Assembly (NCBI GenBank): GCA_902470905.1 | Contig: CABRIC010000003.1 | Location: 7,750-71,749, forward strand | Length of the DNA: 64,000 nt | Direction of reading: 5' to 3' | Origin: an uncultured Collinsella sp. | GTDB lineage: Bacteria; Actinomycetota; Coriobacteriia; Coriobacteriales; Coriobacteriaceae | Part shown: in pieces, positions 9,166-18,356 of the stretch | Numbering within the stretch: position 1 is the stretch's first letter | How the letters are laid out: every line of letters begins with the position of its first letter | The notes under the pieces: generated by a model | What the model was told of the DNA's origin: nothing | What the model saw: the letters and a program-made list of their open reading frames with translations, nothing else | Database searches by the model: none | Program-made: the position numbers and the translations under genes

Positions 9166-10188
9166 ATGACGGCAAGCGACACGACCGAGACAATTAAAAA
9201 GGGAAATTCTGAGCCCAGTTTCGATAAAACGGCTCAGCGCATCCTCAATCTTTTCTTTGTGCTCAATAGCTCCCCCGAACCGCTGACGACCGAGCAGATC
9301 GTCTTGGATTCCGACCTGGGATATGGCTCGGGCAACATCGACTCGGATAAGCGCAAGTTTCGACGCGATCGTGACAAACTGCTCGAGCGCGGCATCTTAA
9401 TCAAGGAGGTTCGCCCCGCCGGCGCGCAGGAAACCGAGGAAAGCTCATGGACAATCGACCGCGAGCACACCTTTGCAGCAGGCGGCCTCATCACCGCAGA
9501 CGACGCCGATATCCTGCTCAACGCCATCGACCAGACACTAGCGGCCGGCTCATCCACTTTTGCCGCACCGCTTGCCGATATTCGCTCCAAGATTGCCTAT
9601 CTCACCGGTAGGACGACGGTGGACGAAGCACCGATCCGCCGCTCTCCCACCGTCGATGCGGTATGGAGCGCCTTTGCCGAGCGATGCGCGCTGCGATTTT
9701 TATATCAGAACGGACGCGGTGAGCAGAAAGAACGTACCGTCTGCGTCTACGGCATGTTCGAGCGCGAGGGCGTGGCGTACTTCTGCGGCCTCGACAACGT
9801 CACCGGCGACATCAGGACATTCCGCTGCGACCGTATCGTACGCGCTTGGCGTCCTTCGAAGGCCTACGTCATCCCCGCGGACTTCAATCTCAACGACTAT
9901 CTGTTCTTTGAATTCGATTTTGCCGACCGACCGCCCGTTGCAGCCACGTTCTCGTTCGCCCCTCAGACGCAGATCGATATGATCAACGGCCTCACGCGCG
10001 GGCGAGGTGAGCTCGCACACACCGATGTGGGATGGACCTGGACCGTTGACGTGCGCGATCTTGAAGCCGCCGCCTCATTTTGCATGGCCCACGCCATGGA
10101 CGGCATGAGGCCCATGGCCCCCAAATCGCTCAAGCAGGCGTGGAACCACCTCATCGAAAGGACGGTGCACGAGTATGCCCGTGCGTAA
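9166..10188 (+). CDS. WYL-domain transcriptional regulator (PafB-like)
   Basis: A 340-residue protein with an N-terminal winged helix (residues 18-95, with DSDLGYGSGNIDSDKRKFRRDRDKL) and a WYL-type ligand domain (about 165-245). Tandem WYL proteins of this type in actinobacteria are PafB and PafC, which together sense DNA damage and turn on repair genes. The next gene is the second member and overlaps this one by 14 bp, so the two are co-translated and probably form a heterodimer. GAGG lies before the ATG. Divergent from the M28-like gene. The exact signal cannot be read from the sequence. Confidence 0.75.
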   Translation: MTASDTTETIKKGNSEPSFDKTAQRILNLFFVLNSSPEPLTTEQIVLDSDLGYGSGNIDSDKRKFRRDRDKLLERGILIKEVRPAGAQETEESSWTIDREHTFAAGGLITADDADILLNAIDQTLAAGSSTFAAPLADIRSKIAYLTGRTTVDEAPIRRSPTVDAVWSAFAERCALRFLYQNGRGEQKERTVCVYGMFEREGVAYFCGLDNVTGDIRTFRCDRIVRAWRPSKAYVIPADFNLNDYLFFEFDFADRPPVAATFSFAPQTQIDMINGLTRGRGELAHTDVGWTWTVDVRDLEAAASFCMAHAMDGMRPMAPKSLKQAWNHLIERTVHEYARA

Positions 10189-11092
10189 ACTCACCAGCGA
10201 GCAGAGACTCTCGCGCGCCATCGACATCATGGAAGCCCTCTACGCCGCCGGCGAGAGCGGCATGACACGAACCGAGATTTGCAGTCGCTTTGACATCACG
10301 GGGGTATCGCTCGACGAGATTCTCGAGATCGTCTCGACGCTCGCGGACCGAGAATCGGGCGCGCGCATCATCTGCGAATGCCGCGGCGAGCGTGTGGTCC
10401 TCACCGGTGACGCCGGGCGTGTGCTACCGTTGCGCCTGAGTGCCGCCGAGGGCGCTGTGCTCAACCATGAACTTGAATCGTTGGGGATCGAGCCGCAGAC
10501 GGCAGCTCGGATTCGACATGCCCTTCTACCCGAAGAGCTTGGCTATAACCAGCGCGTCTTTGACACCGTCAACCACGGATCGCACTGGCAGCAGCTGAGC
10601 TGCGCCATTCAGGACGGCGTTCGCTGCCGCATCTCGTATCGCTCGATGGACGATGCACGGCCACGCGAGCGTCTGGTCGACCCCTTGCGCATTACGGCAA
10701 ACGGCGACCAAACATACCTGATTGCCTGGGACATCGCAGTCGATGAGCAGCGCACCTATCGCATGGATAAAATCGAGGGACTCGCCTTGACGGAAGACTC
10801 CGTCGTGCCTCACGCACCGGACGTCGCATCCCTCCACGATTCCCTTGCCCGGACGCAGCGTAGTGCAAAGCTCTTGATGCCATTCGATATGGCGGAGCAT
10901 CTGGACTGGGCCGGCATCACCCTAATCGAGCGCAGCGGAGCAGACATGGCAACGGTAACCGTGCATTACGGCTCCGAGCGTTGGCTACTGAGCCAGATAA
11001 TTGCAGCGGGCGGAGCCATCCGCATCTTGGATGACCCCGCCCTGTCAAAGCGTCTGTGCGATATGGCAAAAACCCTCGTCTGTCCGCTTTAG
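10175..11092 (+). CDS. WYL-domain transcriptional regulator (PafC-like)
   Basis: A 305-residue partner of the preceding gene. It has an N-terminal helix-turn-helix (LSRAIDIMEALYAAGESGMT followed by a recognition-helix region) and a WYL domain with the arrangement RCRISYRSMDD, then PLRITANGDQTYLIAWDIAV and YRMDKIEGL. The start ATG sits within the last codons of the upstream gene. Its stop codon overlaps the stop of the convergent helicase gene, so no terminator separates them. A pairing with a DNA helicase and nuclease gene suits a DNA damage role; this is inference. Confidence 0.75.
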   Translation: MPVRKLTSEQRLSRAIDIMEALYAAGESGMTRTEICSRFDITGVSLDEILEIVSTLADRESGARIICECRGERVVLTGDAGRVLPLRLSAAEGAVLNHELESLGIEPQTAARIRHALLPEELGYNQRVFDTVNHGSHWQQLSCAIQDGVRCRISYRSMDDARPRERLVDPLRITANGDQTYLIAWDIAVDEQRTYRMDKIEGLALTEDSVVPHAPDVASLHDSLARTQRSAKLLMPFDMAEHLDWAGITLIERSGADMATVTVHYGSERWLLSQIIAAGGAIRILDDPALSKRLCDMAKTLVCPL

Positions 11093-13983
11093 CGCCGCCG
11101 CTCGTGGCGTGCGCGCCACAGTTGCAGATAGTGCCCGATCTGCGCCGATTCGATGCGCTGGTAGGAGCTCGTGGGCAGCGACGTTAAGAACTTCTTTCCG
11201 TAGCCCTTCGTCACCAGGCGCGGGTCGGCCAGAATCAGCACGCCGCAATCGGTCGACGAGCGGATAAGGCGGCCGGCCGCCTGCTTGACCTCGAGCACCG
11301 CCTCGGGCAGCGAATAGCGCGCCCAAGCGCGGTCTTCGCGCAGGTTGCGCTCGCACGAGAGCGGGTCCGTGGGGCTCGAGAACGGCAGCTTGGGAATGAT
11401 GACGCAACGCAGCGTCTCGCCGCTGGCGTCGAATCCCTCCCAAAAGGCCTTAAGAGCAAAAAGCGACGAGGTCGGCTCGTTGATAAACCGGTCGCGCAGG
11501 CGACGAGGAGATGAGTTGCGCTGCTGGCAGTTGAGCTCCAGACCCGCACGGGCCATCTTGGGCTCAACGCGGGCGTACAGGTCTTCCATGTCGCGCCGAT
11601 TGGTGAACAGTGTGAGCACCGATCCGCCCATGGCAAGATGGGCGTCGACCAGCACGCGCTCGAGCGCCGTAAGATAGCTCTCACGATCGCGCGGATCGGG
11701 GATATCGCCCGCAACGACTACAGCCATGTTCGAATCGAAGTCGTAGCTCGAGTCCAAATGCAACGATGAGGATGTTGAAGCACCGATGCGATCGAGGCCG
11801 ACCGCGTGGTTAAAGTGTTCAAAGCTTTTGGACACCGTCATGGTCGCCGAGGCAAAGATAGCCGTGTGAACCTCGGGCAGCCACTCGGTTGCCAAGGCCT
11901 CGCCAATGTCGATGCGCTCTGCGGTCATTGACTCTCCGCCGGCGCGCAACCTGCGATTGACCTGCAGCGAATACACGTAGTGTTCATCGGTGCCATCAAT
12001 GATGAGTTTGAGGTTCTCGGCCAGCTCGTGCAGGCGGCGCGAGATATCGCCCAAGTCGACAACAACCTCGGGCTTGTCGGCGGCGACGGCTTGCACCAGC
12101 GCGTCGACGCTCTTGTCAGCTTGTTCCAATGCGTCGATGGCAGCGTAGGCCGACGGTAAGAAATCATGCCAGTCGTCAGATTCGCGCAGCTCGGGGCCAA
12201 TCCATAGATTGGCATTGTCATAACCCCCACGGGCACGGCGGCCGAGCTCGCGAACGCCATCGAACACGTCGGCGATTGCCATGCTCGCGCGCGCAACCGT
12301 CGACGTCGCCTTGGCAGTAAGGCCCAGATAGAGCGTAGAGCCCTCGGAGGTTGCCAAATCACGGGAAACCTGGCTTAGCGCGCCGGTGCTCGAGCCGCCC
12401 AGGCGCTCAAACAGAACGCGTGACTCGTCCGCCGACACCACGCGCGCCCACTGGCGGCGCGCCTCGCGCTCGATGGAATGGGCCTCGTCGATTACCCAAT
12501 GACGAATCGGAGGTAAAATCCTGCCCTCGGCCGCGACATTGCGGAACAGCAGGGAATGGTTGGTGACCACCACGTCGGCATGCGCCGCACGACGGCGAGC
12601 GCCGTGGACCAAGCATTTATCAGGGAAAAACGGGCAGAGGCGACGAGCACACTCGCGCGAGGCCGTTGTAAAGTCGGGGCGGTTGACGCTGCGCCACCGA
12701 ATGCCAAGTGAGTCGAGGTCGCCATCGGCTGATTGGCAGACGTACGCCATAATGACCGCGACCGCCGTGAGCGTGTCCGCCGGATCGCGCTTGGTGGTAA
12801 TCTCGACCTGGCTTCGGCTCATGCGCTCAAGCTTGCGCAGGCACGGATAGTGGTCATACCCCTTGAGAGCGCAAAATGACAGACCACCGTCCAGTTGCTC
12901 GGCAAGTTTTGGCAGCTCATGGTACATGAGCTGGTCGGCAAGATTGTTCGATTTGGTCGCAATACCAACCGTGATGTTGTTACGGCGCGCTGCCTCGGCA
13001 AAAGGTACCAGATAGGCCATCGATTTGCCGACACCTGTGCCCGCCTCAATTACACGATGAGTGCCCGTGACCAGCGCATCGCGGACCTCGAGCGCCATCG
13101 CGATCTGCTCATCACGCGGCTCGTAGGTGGGGTACATGCGATTGACCAGGCCGCCTGGCGCATAGTCTGCCTCGATCTCCTCACGACTCGGCATCTTGAG
13201 GACCGGCAGTTCGTCGGCGTCCACCCGATCGTCGGCACGATCGGCCTTGAGAACGTCAGCACGAGCGGCGCTGAGAGAGAAAATAGAACCAGGGTTCTGC
13301 CCTGCCAAGAACGAGAAGATAGGACGATAGGACCAAGGCACATCCGGATGCATGTCGGCTAGGCGCGCCATGAGGCCCTGGGGCAAGTCGGTGAGCGCCA
13401 CGAGCAACACGCGCCATACGCCACACAGGGCGTCGACGTCGGCATTGGCACGGTGTGATACCGAGTCACAGCCAAACAGATCAGCCATAAAAGACAGCTT
13501 GTGCGAGGCCAGGCGCGGAAGCGCGATGCGCGACAGCGCCAGCGAATCGATCCAGATATCGCTCACGTTGACGCCGCCTTTGACCGACTCGATAAACGAG
13601 CGGTCGAACGTGGCGTTATGTGCGATTACCGGGCAACCACCGACAAAATCGGCGAGAGCGGCGACGGCCTCAACGGCCGACGGGGCATCTGCCACATCGG
13701 CATTTGTAATGCTCGTGAGCTCGGTAATCTCGGCGGGAATTAGCTGCTTGGGATGCACGAAGGTATCGAAGCGGTCGACGATCTCGCGGCCCGAAAGACG
13801 AGCCGCCGAGATCTCGATCAGCTCATTGTCCTGCACCGAAAGACCTGTGGTCTCGGTATCGAGGACAATCACATCTTCCTCGATAAGGCCAAAGGACTGC
13901 GTTTTGGCGCGTTCGGCTAGCGTGGCATAGGAGTCGATGACAAACTGCGGCGTTCCTGACGAAACCGCGTCCTCGATTAGCAT
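11089..13983 (-). CDS. dinG: DnaQ-type exonuclease fused to DinG-type helicase
   Basis: A 964-residue fusion. The N-terminus is a DEDD exonuclease: Exo I motif DTETTG with Asp42 and Glu44, and Exo II motif AHNATFD. The rest is an XPD/DinG family superfamily-2 helicase with Walker A GTGVGKS (about residue 313), a DEAH box in WVIDEAHS (about 498), and cysteines in ECARRLCPFFPDKC that fit the iron-sulphur cluster region of this family. It should unwind damaged or structured DNA and degrade ends. The gene starts 7 bp inside the end of ddl and its stop overlaps the stop of the WYL regulator. The symbol follows the helicase half. Confidence 0.88.
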   Translation of the reverse strand: MLIEDAVSSGTPQFVIDSYATLAERAKTQSFGLIEEDVIVLDTETTGLSVQDNELIEISAARLSGREIVDRFDTFVHPKQLIPAEITELTSITNADVADAPSAVEAVAALADFVGGCPVIAHNATFDRSFIESVKGGVNVSDIWIDSLALSRIALPRLASHKLSFMADLFGCDSVSHRANADVDALCGVWRVLLVALTDLPQGLMARLADMHPDVPWSYRPIFSFLAGQNPGSIFSLSAARADVLKADRADDRVDADELPVLKMPSREEIEADYAPGGLVNRMYPTYEPRDEQIAMALEVRDALVTGTHRVIEAGTGVGKSMAYLVPFAEAARRNNITVGIATKSNNLADQLMYHELPKLAEQLDGGLSFCALKGYDHYPCLRKLERMSRSQVEITTKRDPADTLTAVAVIMAYVCQSADGDLDSLGIRWRSVNRPDFTTASRECARRLCPFFPDKCLVHGARRRAAHADVVVTNHSLLFRNVAAEGRILPPIRHWVIDEAHSIEREARRQWARVVSADESRVLFERLGGSSTGALSQVSRDLATSEGSTLYLGLTAKATSTVARASMAIADVFDGVRELGRRARGGYDNANLWIGPELRESDDWHDFLPSAYAAIDALEQADKSVDALVQAVAADKPEVVVDLGDISRRLHELAENLKLIIDGTDEHYVYSLQVNRRLRAGGESMTAERIDIGEALATEWLPEVHTAIFASATMTVSKSFEHFNHAVGLDRIGASTSSSLHLDSSYDFDSNMAVVVAGDIPDPRDRESYLTALERVLVDAHLAMGGSVLTLFTNRRDMEDLYARVEPKMARAGLELNCQQRNSSPRRLRDRFINEPTSSLFALKAFWEGFDASGETLRCVIIPKLPFSSPTDPLSCERNLREDRAWARYSLPEAVLEVKQAAGRLIRSSTDCGVLILADPRLVTKGYGKKFLTSLPTSSYQRIESAQIGHYLQLWRARHERRR

Positions 13984-14942
13984 GCAATGCCCGCTCGACG
14001 AAGGCCCATACGGATCAGGCTGTCACAGACCTGCGGGAACGTCATGTCGTCGGTATGGCGGATCTCATCCGGATACAGCGACGTATCGGTCATGCCGGGA
14101 ATGGTATTGGTCTCGAGGATAACGGGGCCGTCCTCGCTCACGATAAAATCGCTGCGCGAGATGCCCAGGCAACCGAGCGCCTTGTGAGCGGCACAGGCAA
14201 GCTCCTGGGCACGAGCGTAGTTCTCGGGTGAAATCTGCGCCGGAATGCGATGGATGTCCGTAGGGTCGACATATTTCACGTCCAGATCGTAGAACTCGCA
14301 GTCCTCGGGCTTGCGAATCTCGACAATCGGCAGGGCGCGCACGTCATCTTCACCGTATACACCGACGGTGATCTCGGTACCCTCGATGCACTTCTCGACC
14401 AGCACTTTGTCGCCGTACTCAAACGCCTTGGCGATTGCCGCGGGCAGCTCGGAGGGCTCATGGACCAGGGAAATGCCATAGCTGGAACCGTTGACGGCCG
14501 GCTTCACAAAGCAGCGCTCGCCACAAACCTCGACGATATGATCGATATCGACTTCATCGCCCACCTCGAGCGCAAGGCCGGGGGCAATGGGAATGCCCGC
14601 CTTGGCGTACAGGAGCTTAGAGACCTCCTTGTCGGCACCGCAGGCGCTGGCAAGCACGCCCGAGGCCGTGTAGGGGATACCCAGGGTCTCCATGGCGCCC
14701 TGCATGGCGCCATCCTCGCCGCCGGCACCGTGCATGGCGATAAACGCCACGTCAAAGCCGCCGGTCGCCATGGTTACCATAAAATCATCAGCGGCCGTGT
14801 CGAGCAGCTCCACCGAAGTATAGCCGGCCTCCTTCAAGGCAACCACGACGTTCTTTCCCGAATTGAGCGAGATCTCGCGCTCAGCGGAATGACCGCCCGC
14901 CAAGACCGCTACGTGCATGTTCTCTAGGCTTTTACCCGGCAT
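13977..14942 (-). CDS. ddl: D-alanine--D-alanine ligase
   Basis: A 321-residue ATP-grasp enzyme joining two D-alanines for peptidoglycan precursors in the cytosol. Visible marks are the N-terminal VAVLAGGHSAEREISLNSG, the loop NGSSYGIS, FVKPAVNGSS, and the metal-binding ETNTIPGMTDTSLYP near the end. Length matches the family (300-370). It overlaps the helicase gene by 7 bp. Divergent from rlmN with an 85-bp gap that must hold both promoters. Confidence 0.95.
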   Translation of the reverse strand: MPGKSLENMHVAVLAGGHSAEREISLNSGKNVVVALKEAGYTSVELLDTAADDFMVTMATGGFDVAFIAMHGAGGEDGAMQGAMETLGIPYTASGVLASACGADKEVSKLLYAKAGIPIAPGLALEVGDEVDIDHIVEVCGERCFVKPAVNGSSYGISLVHEPSELPAAIAKAFEYGDKVLVEKCIEGTEITVGVYGEDDVRALPIVEIRKPEDCEFYDLDVKYVDPTDIHRIPAQISPENYARAQELACAAHKALGCLGISRSDFIVSEDGPVILETNTIPGMTDTSLYPDEIRHTDDMTFPQVCDSLIRMGLRRAGIAC

Positions 14943-15027
14943 GGGCAGACTCCTCCTCTATAATTTCTGCAGCTGATACCATATTGTAGCGATACCCTCT
15001 ACGTTTCCCCAAAATCGAAAGGCTTCC

Positions 15028-16080
15028 ATGAATCCCAGGACTAAATCTCAGGACATTCGCGACTTGAGCCAAAACGATATTCGCGAGCTCGTGGCCGAAC
15101 TTGGCCAACCCGCCTTCCGCGCGAAGCAGCTCATCGAATGGGTCTTCGAGAAGAACGTTTGTTCGTTTGACGATATGACCAACCTTCCCAAGGCTTTCCG
15201 CGAGCAGCTTAAAGAGGCTTTTGCCTTTGACACGCCGACTGAACTAACCAAGCAGGTTTCCAAAGATGGCTCTCGCAAGTATCTGCTCGAGTACCACGAC
15301 GGCGTTTCCGTCGAGACTGTCGGTATGCCCCGCCGTAACAAGCTTTCCGTCTGCGTTTCCACCCAGGCTGGCTGTGGCATGGGCTGCGCCTTTTGCGCTA
15401 CCGGTCTCAACGGCCTCAAGCGCTCTCTGACCGCTCAAGAGATCGTCGACCAGGTACTTCATGTATCCAACGACTTTGGCGAGCGCGTCACGAGCGTTGT
15501 CTTCATGGGCCAGGGCGAGCCGTTTGCCAACTACGACGAGGTTCTCAAGGCGTTGCGAATCCTCAACGACCCCGATGGCATCGGTATCGGTGCTCGTCAC
15601 CTCACCGTCTCTACCAGCGGCGTTATTCCCGGTATTCGCAAATTTGCCGACATCCCTGAACAGTTCACGCTTGCCGTTTCCCTGCATTCCGCCATCCAGT
15701 CGACACGCAATAAGCTTATGCCCGGTGTTAAGAAGTACACGCTACTTCGCCTTCACGAGGCGCTTCAATTCTACACCGAGAAGACTGGCCGCCGCCCGAC
15801 CTATGAGTATGCCATGATCGAAGGCGTCAACGATACGAATCCCGAGATGCAGGCGCTCTGCGACTTCTGCGAGGGAACGCTGTGCCACGTTAACCTCATT
15901 CAGCTTAACGACATCGAGGGTAGCCCGCTCAAGCCGTCGCCAATTCATAAGGTTGAGGATCTTCAGCGTCGTCTTGAGTCCCGTGGCATCGAGACCACGA
16001 TTCGTAACTCCCGTGGTAACGATATTGACGCCGCTTGCGGACAGCTGAAGCAGCGCTTCAAAGTTCAGAAGAACGCATAG
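15028..16080 (+). CDS. rlmN: 23S rRNA/tRNA adenine-C2 methyltransferase
   Basis: A 350-residue radical-SAM enzyme that methylates A2503 of 23S rRNA and A37 of some tRNAs. The CxxxCxxC cluster motif is CGMGCAFC, and FMGQGEP and VSLHS are typical of RlmN. The ATG follows a weak GAAAGG site. Codon use here has more T-ending codons than in neighbouring genes. It ends at a strong terminator. Confidence 0.95.
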   Translation: MNPRTKSQDIRDLSQNDIRELVAELGQPAFRAKQLIEWVFEKNVCSFDDMTNLPKAFREQLKEAFAFDTPTELTKQVSKDGSRKYLLEYHDGVSVETVGMPRRNKLSVCVSTQAGCGMGCAFCATGLNGLKRSLTAQEIVDQVLHVSNDFGERVTSVVFMGQGEPFANYDEVLKALRILNDPDGIGIGARHLTVSTSGVIPGIRKFADIPEQFTLAVSLHSAIQSTRNKLMPGVKKYTLLRLHEALQFYTEKTGRRPTYEYAMIEGVNDTNPEMQALCDFCEGTLCHVNLIQLNDIEGSPLKPSPIHKVEDLQRRLESRGIETTIRNSRGNDIDAACGQLKQRFKVQKNA

Positions 16081-16098
16081 GGGAGTCGCATCCCAAAA

Positions 16099-16114
16099 CG
16101 TTTCATGTGAAACA
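16099..16114. promoter_or_regulatory. Degenerate parS-like site
   Basis: CGTTTCATGTGAAACA matches the parS consensus TGTTTCACGTGAAACA at 14 of 16 positions. It lies just after rlmN and before its terminator, 2.1 kb from the three perfect sites. ParB may bind it weakly. Confidence 0.45.
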
Positions 16115-16117
16115 TCG

Positions 16118-16160
16118 AACGACCCCGGTTACAGAATATGCAACCGGGGTCGTTTTATTT
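16118..16160 (+). terminator. Terminator of rlmN
   Basis: Thirteen-bp perfect stem AACGACCCCGGTT (16118-16130) with its complement 16142-16154, followed by TTTTATTT. Confidence 0.9.
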
Positions 16161-16208
16161 ATTAACCTTAATTTTGAATCAGCTGCTACCTGTCCCATTT
16201 TTTACGGC

Positions 16209-16251
16209 CAAAATAAGGGGTCCTTGTCTCGTGAATCAGACAAGGACCCCT
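16209..16251 (-). terminator. Terminator of the parAB operon
   Basis: Fourteen-bp perfect stem (AGGGGTCCTTGTCT at 16216-16229, complement 16238-16251) followed on the minus strand by TTATTTT; it closes the leftward parA-parB-small gene operon. Confidence 0.85.
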
Positions 16252-16279
16252 CAAAATATGCTAAGTAATTGTTAGGTAC

Positions 16280-16534
16280 CTAATAGCCTACATTTTCCCA
16301 TTGGTTGCTAACCCAACCTTGATTAATCTTGGGATTCTTCGTTACCTGAGCCGTACGCATGGCAACATCTTCTGTCATAACATCCATTTTCTTCTTGGAT
16401 GTATCGACAATATCTTGCGCACTACGAAGCAAACGACCTCGAAGTTCATCGTCTGTCGTGATCTTATAGCCAGCAAAGGCACCAGCCGCGACAGTCGTCG
16501 CCAATGCAATCGCAGTTAAAATCCTATTCCTCAT
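16280..16534 (-). CDS. Small membrane-anchored protein of the parAB operon
   Basis: An 84-residue unrecognised protein. Residues 4-24 form a transmembrane helix or signal anchor (ILTAIALATTVAAGAFAGYK); the rest is a charged, helical-looking tail ending in an aromatic cluster (WVSNQWENVGY). The ATG at 16534 lies inside the last codons of parB and is preceded by a strong AAGGAGG; an in-frame TTG 18 bases upstream is less likely. Translation coupling with parB suggests a shared role at the membrane, perhaps with segregation, but no function can be assigned. Confidence 0.7.
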   Translation of the reverse strand: MRNRILTAIALATTVAAGAFAGYKITTDDELRGRLLRSAQDIVDTSKKKMDVMTEDVAMRTAQVTKNPKINQGWVSNQWENVGY

Positions 16535-17429
16535 CTTGGCCTCCTTGATCAAACTGAATCATTTCGCCAAGAATACGAGAGAGCTCTTCCTCGTCTTTAA
16601 ACTCAATCTCAATCTTATTCTTTCCACGCGAGCTCTTCACACGCACGTTGGTATTAAAAACCTGACGAAGCACGCGGGCAGCTTTTTTAAAAGACTGAGG
16701 CGTTGCAGGCCTCGGCGTCTTTGGTGTCTCTCCGGCAGAAAACAACGGAGCAAGATTTTCTGTCGCTCTTACGGAAAGGCCCTCTGCAACAACCTTCTCT
16801 GCAAGTCGAATTCGAGCGTCCTCATAGGGAACTGCAAGAATCGCACGTGCATGACCAGCAGTAAGTTTGCCCTCAAAAATCATCTGCTGAACAACTTCAG
16901 GGAGATCGAGAAGGCGCAGCGAGTTTGTAATTGCAGAGCGTGACTTGCTTACCGCCCTCGACAATGCCTCCTGGGTCATACCGCTGGCATCGATAAGCTG
17001 GCGATAGCCCTTAGCCTCTTCGACGGGATTCAGATCAGAACGCTGAAGGTTTTCGATCAGAGCAAGAGCCAGCATCTCTTCATCATTAACATCTTTAATG
17101 ATGACAGGCAGCTCCTCAAGACCAGCAAGCTTTGACGCTTGGTAACGACGCTCACCAGCGATGATCTCATAGCCGTTTCCATGCTTGCGTACCAAAAGCG
17201 GCTGCAAGACGCCATGTTCTTGGATTGATTCGCTCAACTCACGAAGTTCAGTTTCGTTAAAGTGAATTCGCGGCTGATTAGGGTTGGGAACGATATCCTC
17301 AATAGGTAGTTTTGTTTCAGATGCGGCATTCGAAGCCGATGCAGCCGAACCACCGGTCTCATACTCGGCCTCTGAGACCAAAGCATTGAGTCCACGTCCC
17401 AATCCGCCACGTTTTTTTACATTAGGCAC
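16524..17429 (-). CDS. parB: Chromosome partitioning protein ParB
   Basis: A 301-residue centromere-binding CTP switch that loads on parS and spreads. Marks are the N-terminal basic stretch with GLGRGLNAL, the PNPNQPR segment, the CTP-binding GERRYQASK, and a helix-turn-helix around MTQEALSRAVSKSRSAITNSLRLL. The C-terminal dimer domain is lysine-rich. The start is GTG, overlapping parA by 8 bp. Three perfect parS sites lie just upstream of parA, so ParB may also regulate its own operon. Confidence 0.95.
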   Translation of the reverse strand: MPNVKKRGGLGRGLNALVSEAEYETGGSAASASNAASETKLPIEDIVPNPNQPRIHFNETELRELSESIQEHGVLQPLLVRKHGNGYEIIAGERRYQASKLAGLEELPVIIKDVNDEEMLALALIENLQRSDLNPVEEAKGYRQLIDASGMTQEALSRAVSKSRSAITNSLRLLDLPEVVQQMIFEGKLTAGHARAILAVPYEDARIRLAEKVVAEGLSVRATENLAPLFSAGETPKTPRPATPQSFKKAARVLRQVFNTNVRVKSSRGKNKIEIEFKDEEELSRILGEMIQFDQGGQDEE

Positions 17430-18222
17430 GCTTGATCACCTCTTTTGCAAGGTTCATATATGCTTTTGCACCCTTATTTTGAGGTGCATAGGTAATTACC
17501 GGTTCTCCAAAAGACGGAGCTTCAGAGATTTTAACCGTACGGGGGATCAACGTCTTAAACGCCTTATCACCAAAGTACGATTGAACCTCCTCAACAACCT
17601 GATTCGATAGAGAAGTACGCGAGTCATACATGGTCATAAGCACACCGTAGGTGTCTAAGCCCTTGTTCAGACGAGATTTGACCATCTTCATTGACTCAAG
17701 CAGCTTCGTAACGCCCTCGAGTGCGTAATACTCGCACTGGATCGGAATCAAAACGCTGTCTGCTGCGGTCAAAGCGTTGATAGTAAGCAGGCCGAGCGAA
17801 GGAGGGCAGTCAATGAAAATAAAATCGAACTCGTCCTGAATCGGCTCAAGCAAATCTTTGAGACGGGTTTCACGAGCAATTGCGCTTACGAGTTCAATTT
17901 CCGCGCCTGCAAGCTGAATTGTAGCCGGAATTACGAATACCTTTTTGCAATTTGTATCAAGAACAAGCGATTCTGCCGGCACATCATTCAACAATGCATC
18001 ATAGATGCAGTGATCAAGGTCTTCTTTTTCAATTCCGAATCCACTGGTGCTGTTTCCCTGCGGATCAAAATCGACAATCAGTGTCTTACGACCCTGCTCA
18101 CCCAGTGCTGCTGCAAGGTTTACAGCCGTCGTTGACTTACCGACGCCGCCTTTTTGATTGATGATTGCAATGATACGCGTGTCTTTTGCGCTCTTAGAAC
18201 GCTTAACGTCGCGAAATCCCAC
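17422..18222 (-). CDS. parA: Chromosome partitioning ATPase ParA/Soj
   Basis: A 266-residue deviant Walker ATPase that moves ParB-parS complexes and in some bacteria modulates DnaA. The deviant Walker A is KGGVGKST, followed by VDFDPQGNSTSGFG and FIFIDCPPSLGLLTINAL. The start is GTG with AGGAGG upstream; an N-terminal tail of about 15 residues precedes the usual core. First gene of the parA-parB-small protein operon. Confidence 0.95.
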   Translation of the reverse strand: MGFRDVKRSKSAKDTRIIAIINQKGGVGKSTTAVNLAAALGEQGRKTLIVDFDPQGNSTSGFGIEKEDLDHCIYDALLNDVPAESLVLDTNCKKVFVIPATIQLAGAEIELVSAIARETRLKDLLEPIQDEFDFIFIDCPPSLGLLTINALTAADSVLIPIQCEYYALEGVTKLLESMKMVKSRLNKGLDTYGVLMTMYDSRTSLSNQVVEEVQSYFGDKAFKTLIPRTVKISEAPSFGEPVITYAPQNKGAKAYMNLAKEVIKRA

Positions 18223-18261
18223 GGTCCCTCCTGGTGTGTATTAAAGCTGTCAAACGGAGGA

Positions 18262-18277
18262 TGTTTCACGTGAAACA
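18262..18277. promoter_or_regulatory. parS site 1
   Basis: Exact 16-bp palindrome TGTTTCACGTGAAACA, 40 bp upstream of the parA start; binding site of ParB. Confidence 0.95.
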
Positions 18278-18300
18278 TTCCGAATCGATAGCAACCGCCA

Positions 18301-18316
18301 TGTTTCACGTGAAACA
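18301..18316. promoter_or_regulatory. parS site 2
   Basis: Second exact TGTTTCACGTGAAACA, 39 bp from site 1. The even spacing (39 and 39 bp, under four helical turns) is notable. Confidence 0.95.
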
Positions 18317-18339
18317 CTGCAAGTTGTTAGTATCCATTA

Positions 18340-18355
18340 TGTTTCACGTGAAACA
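18340..18355. promoter_or_regulatory. parS site 3
   Basis: Third exact TGTTTCACGTGAAACA, 39 bp from site 2 and one base from the rsmG stop codon. Confidence 0.95.
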
Positions 18356-18356
18356 T

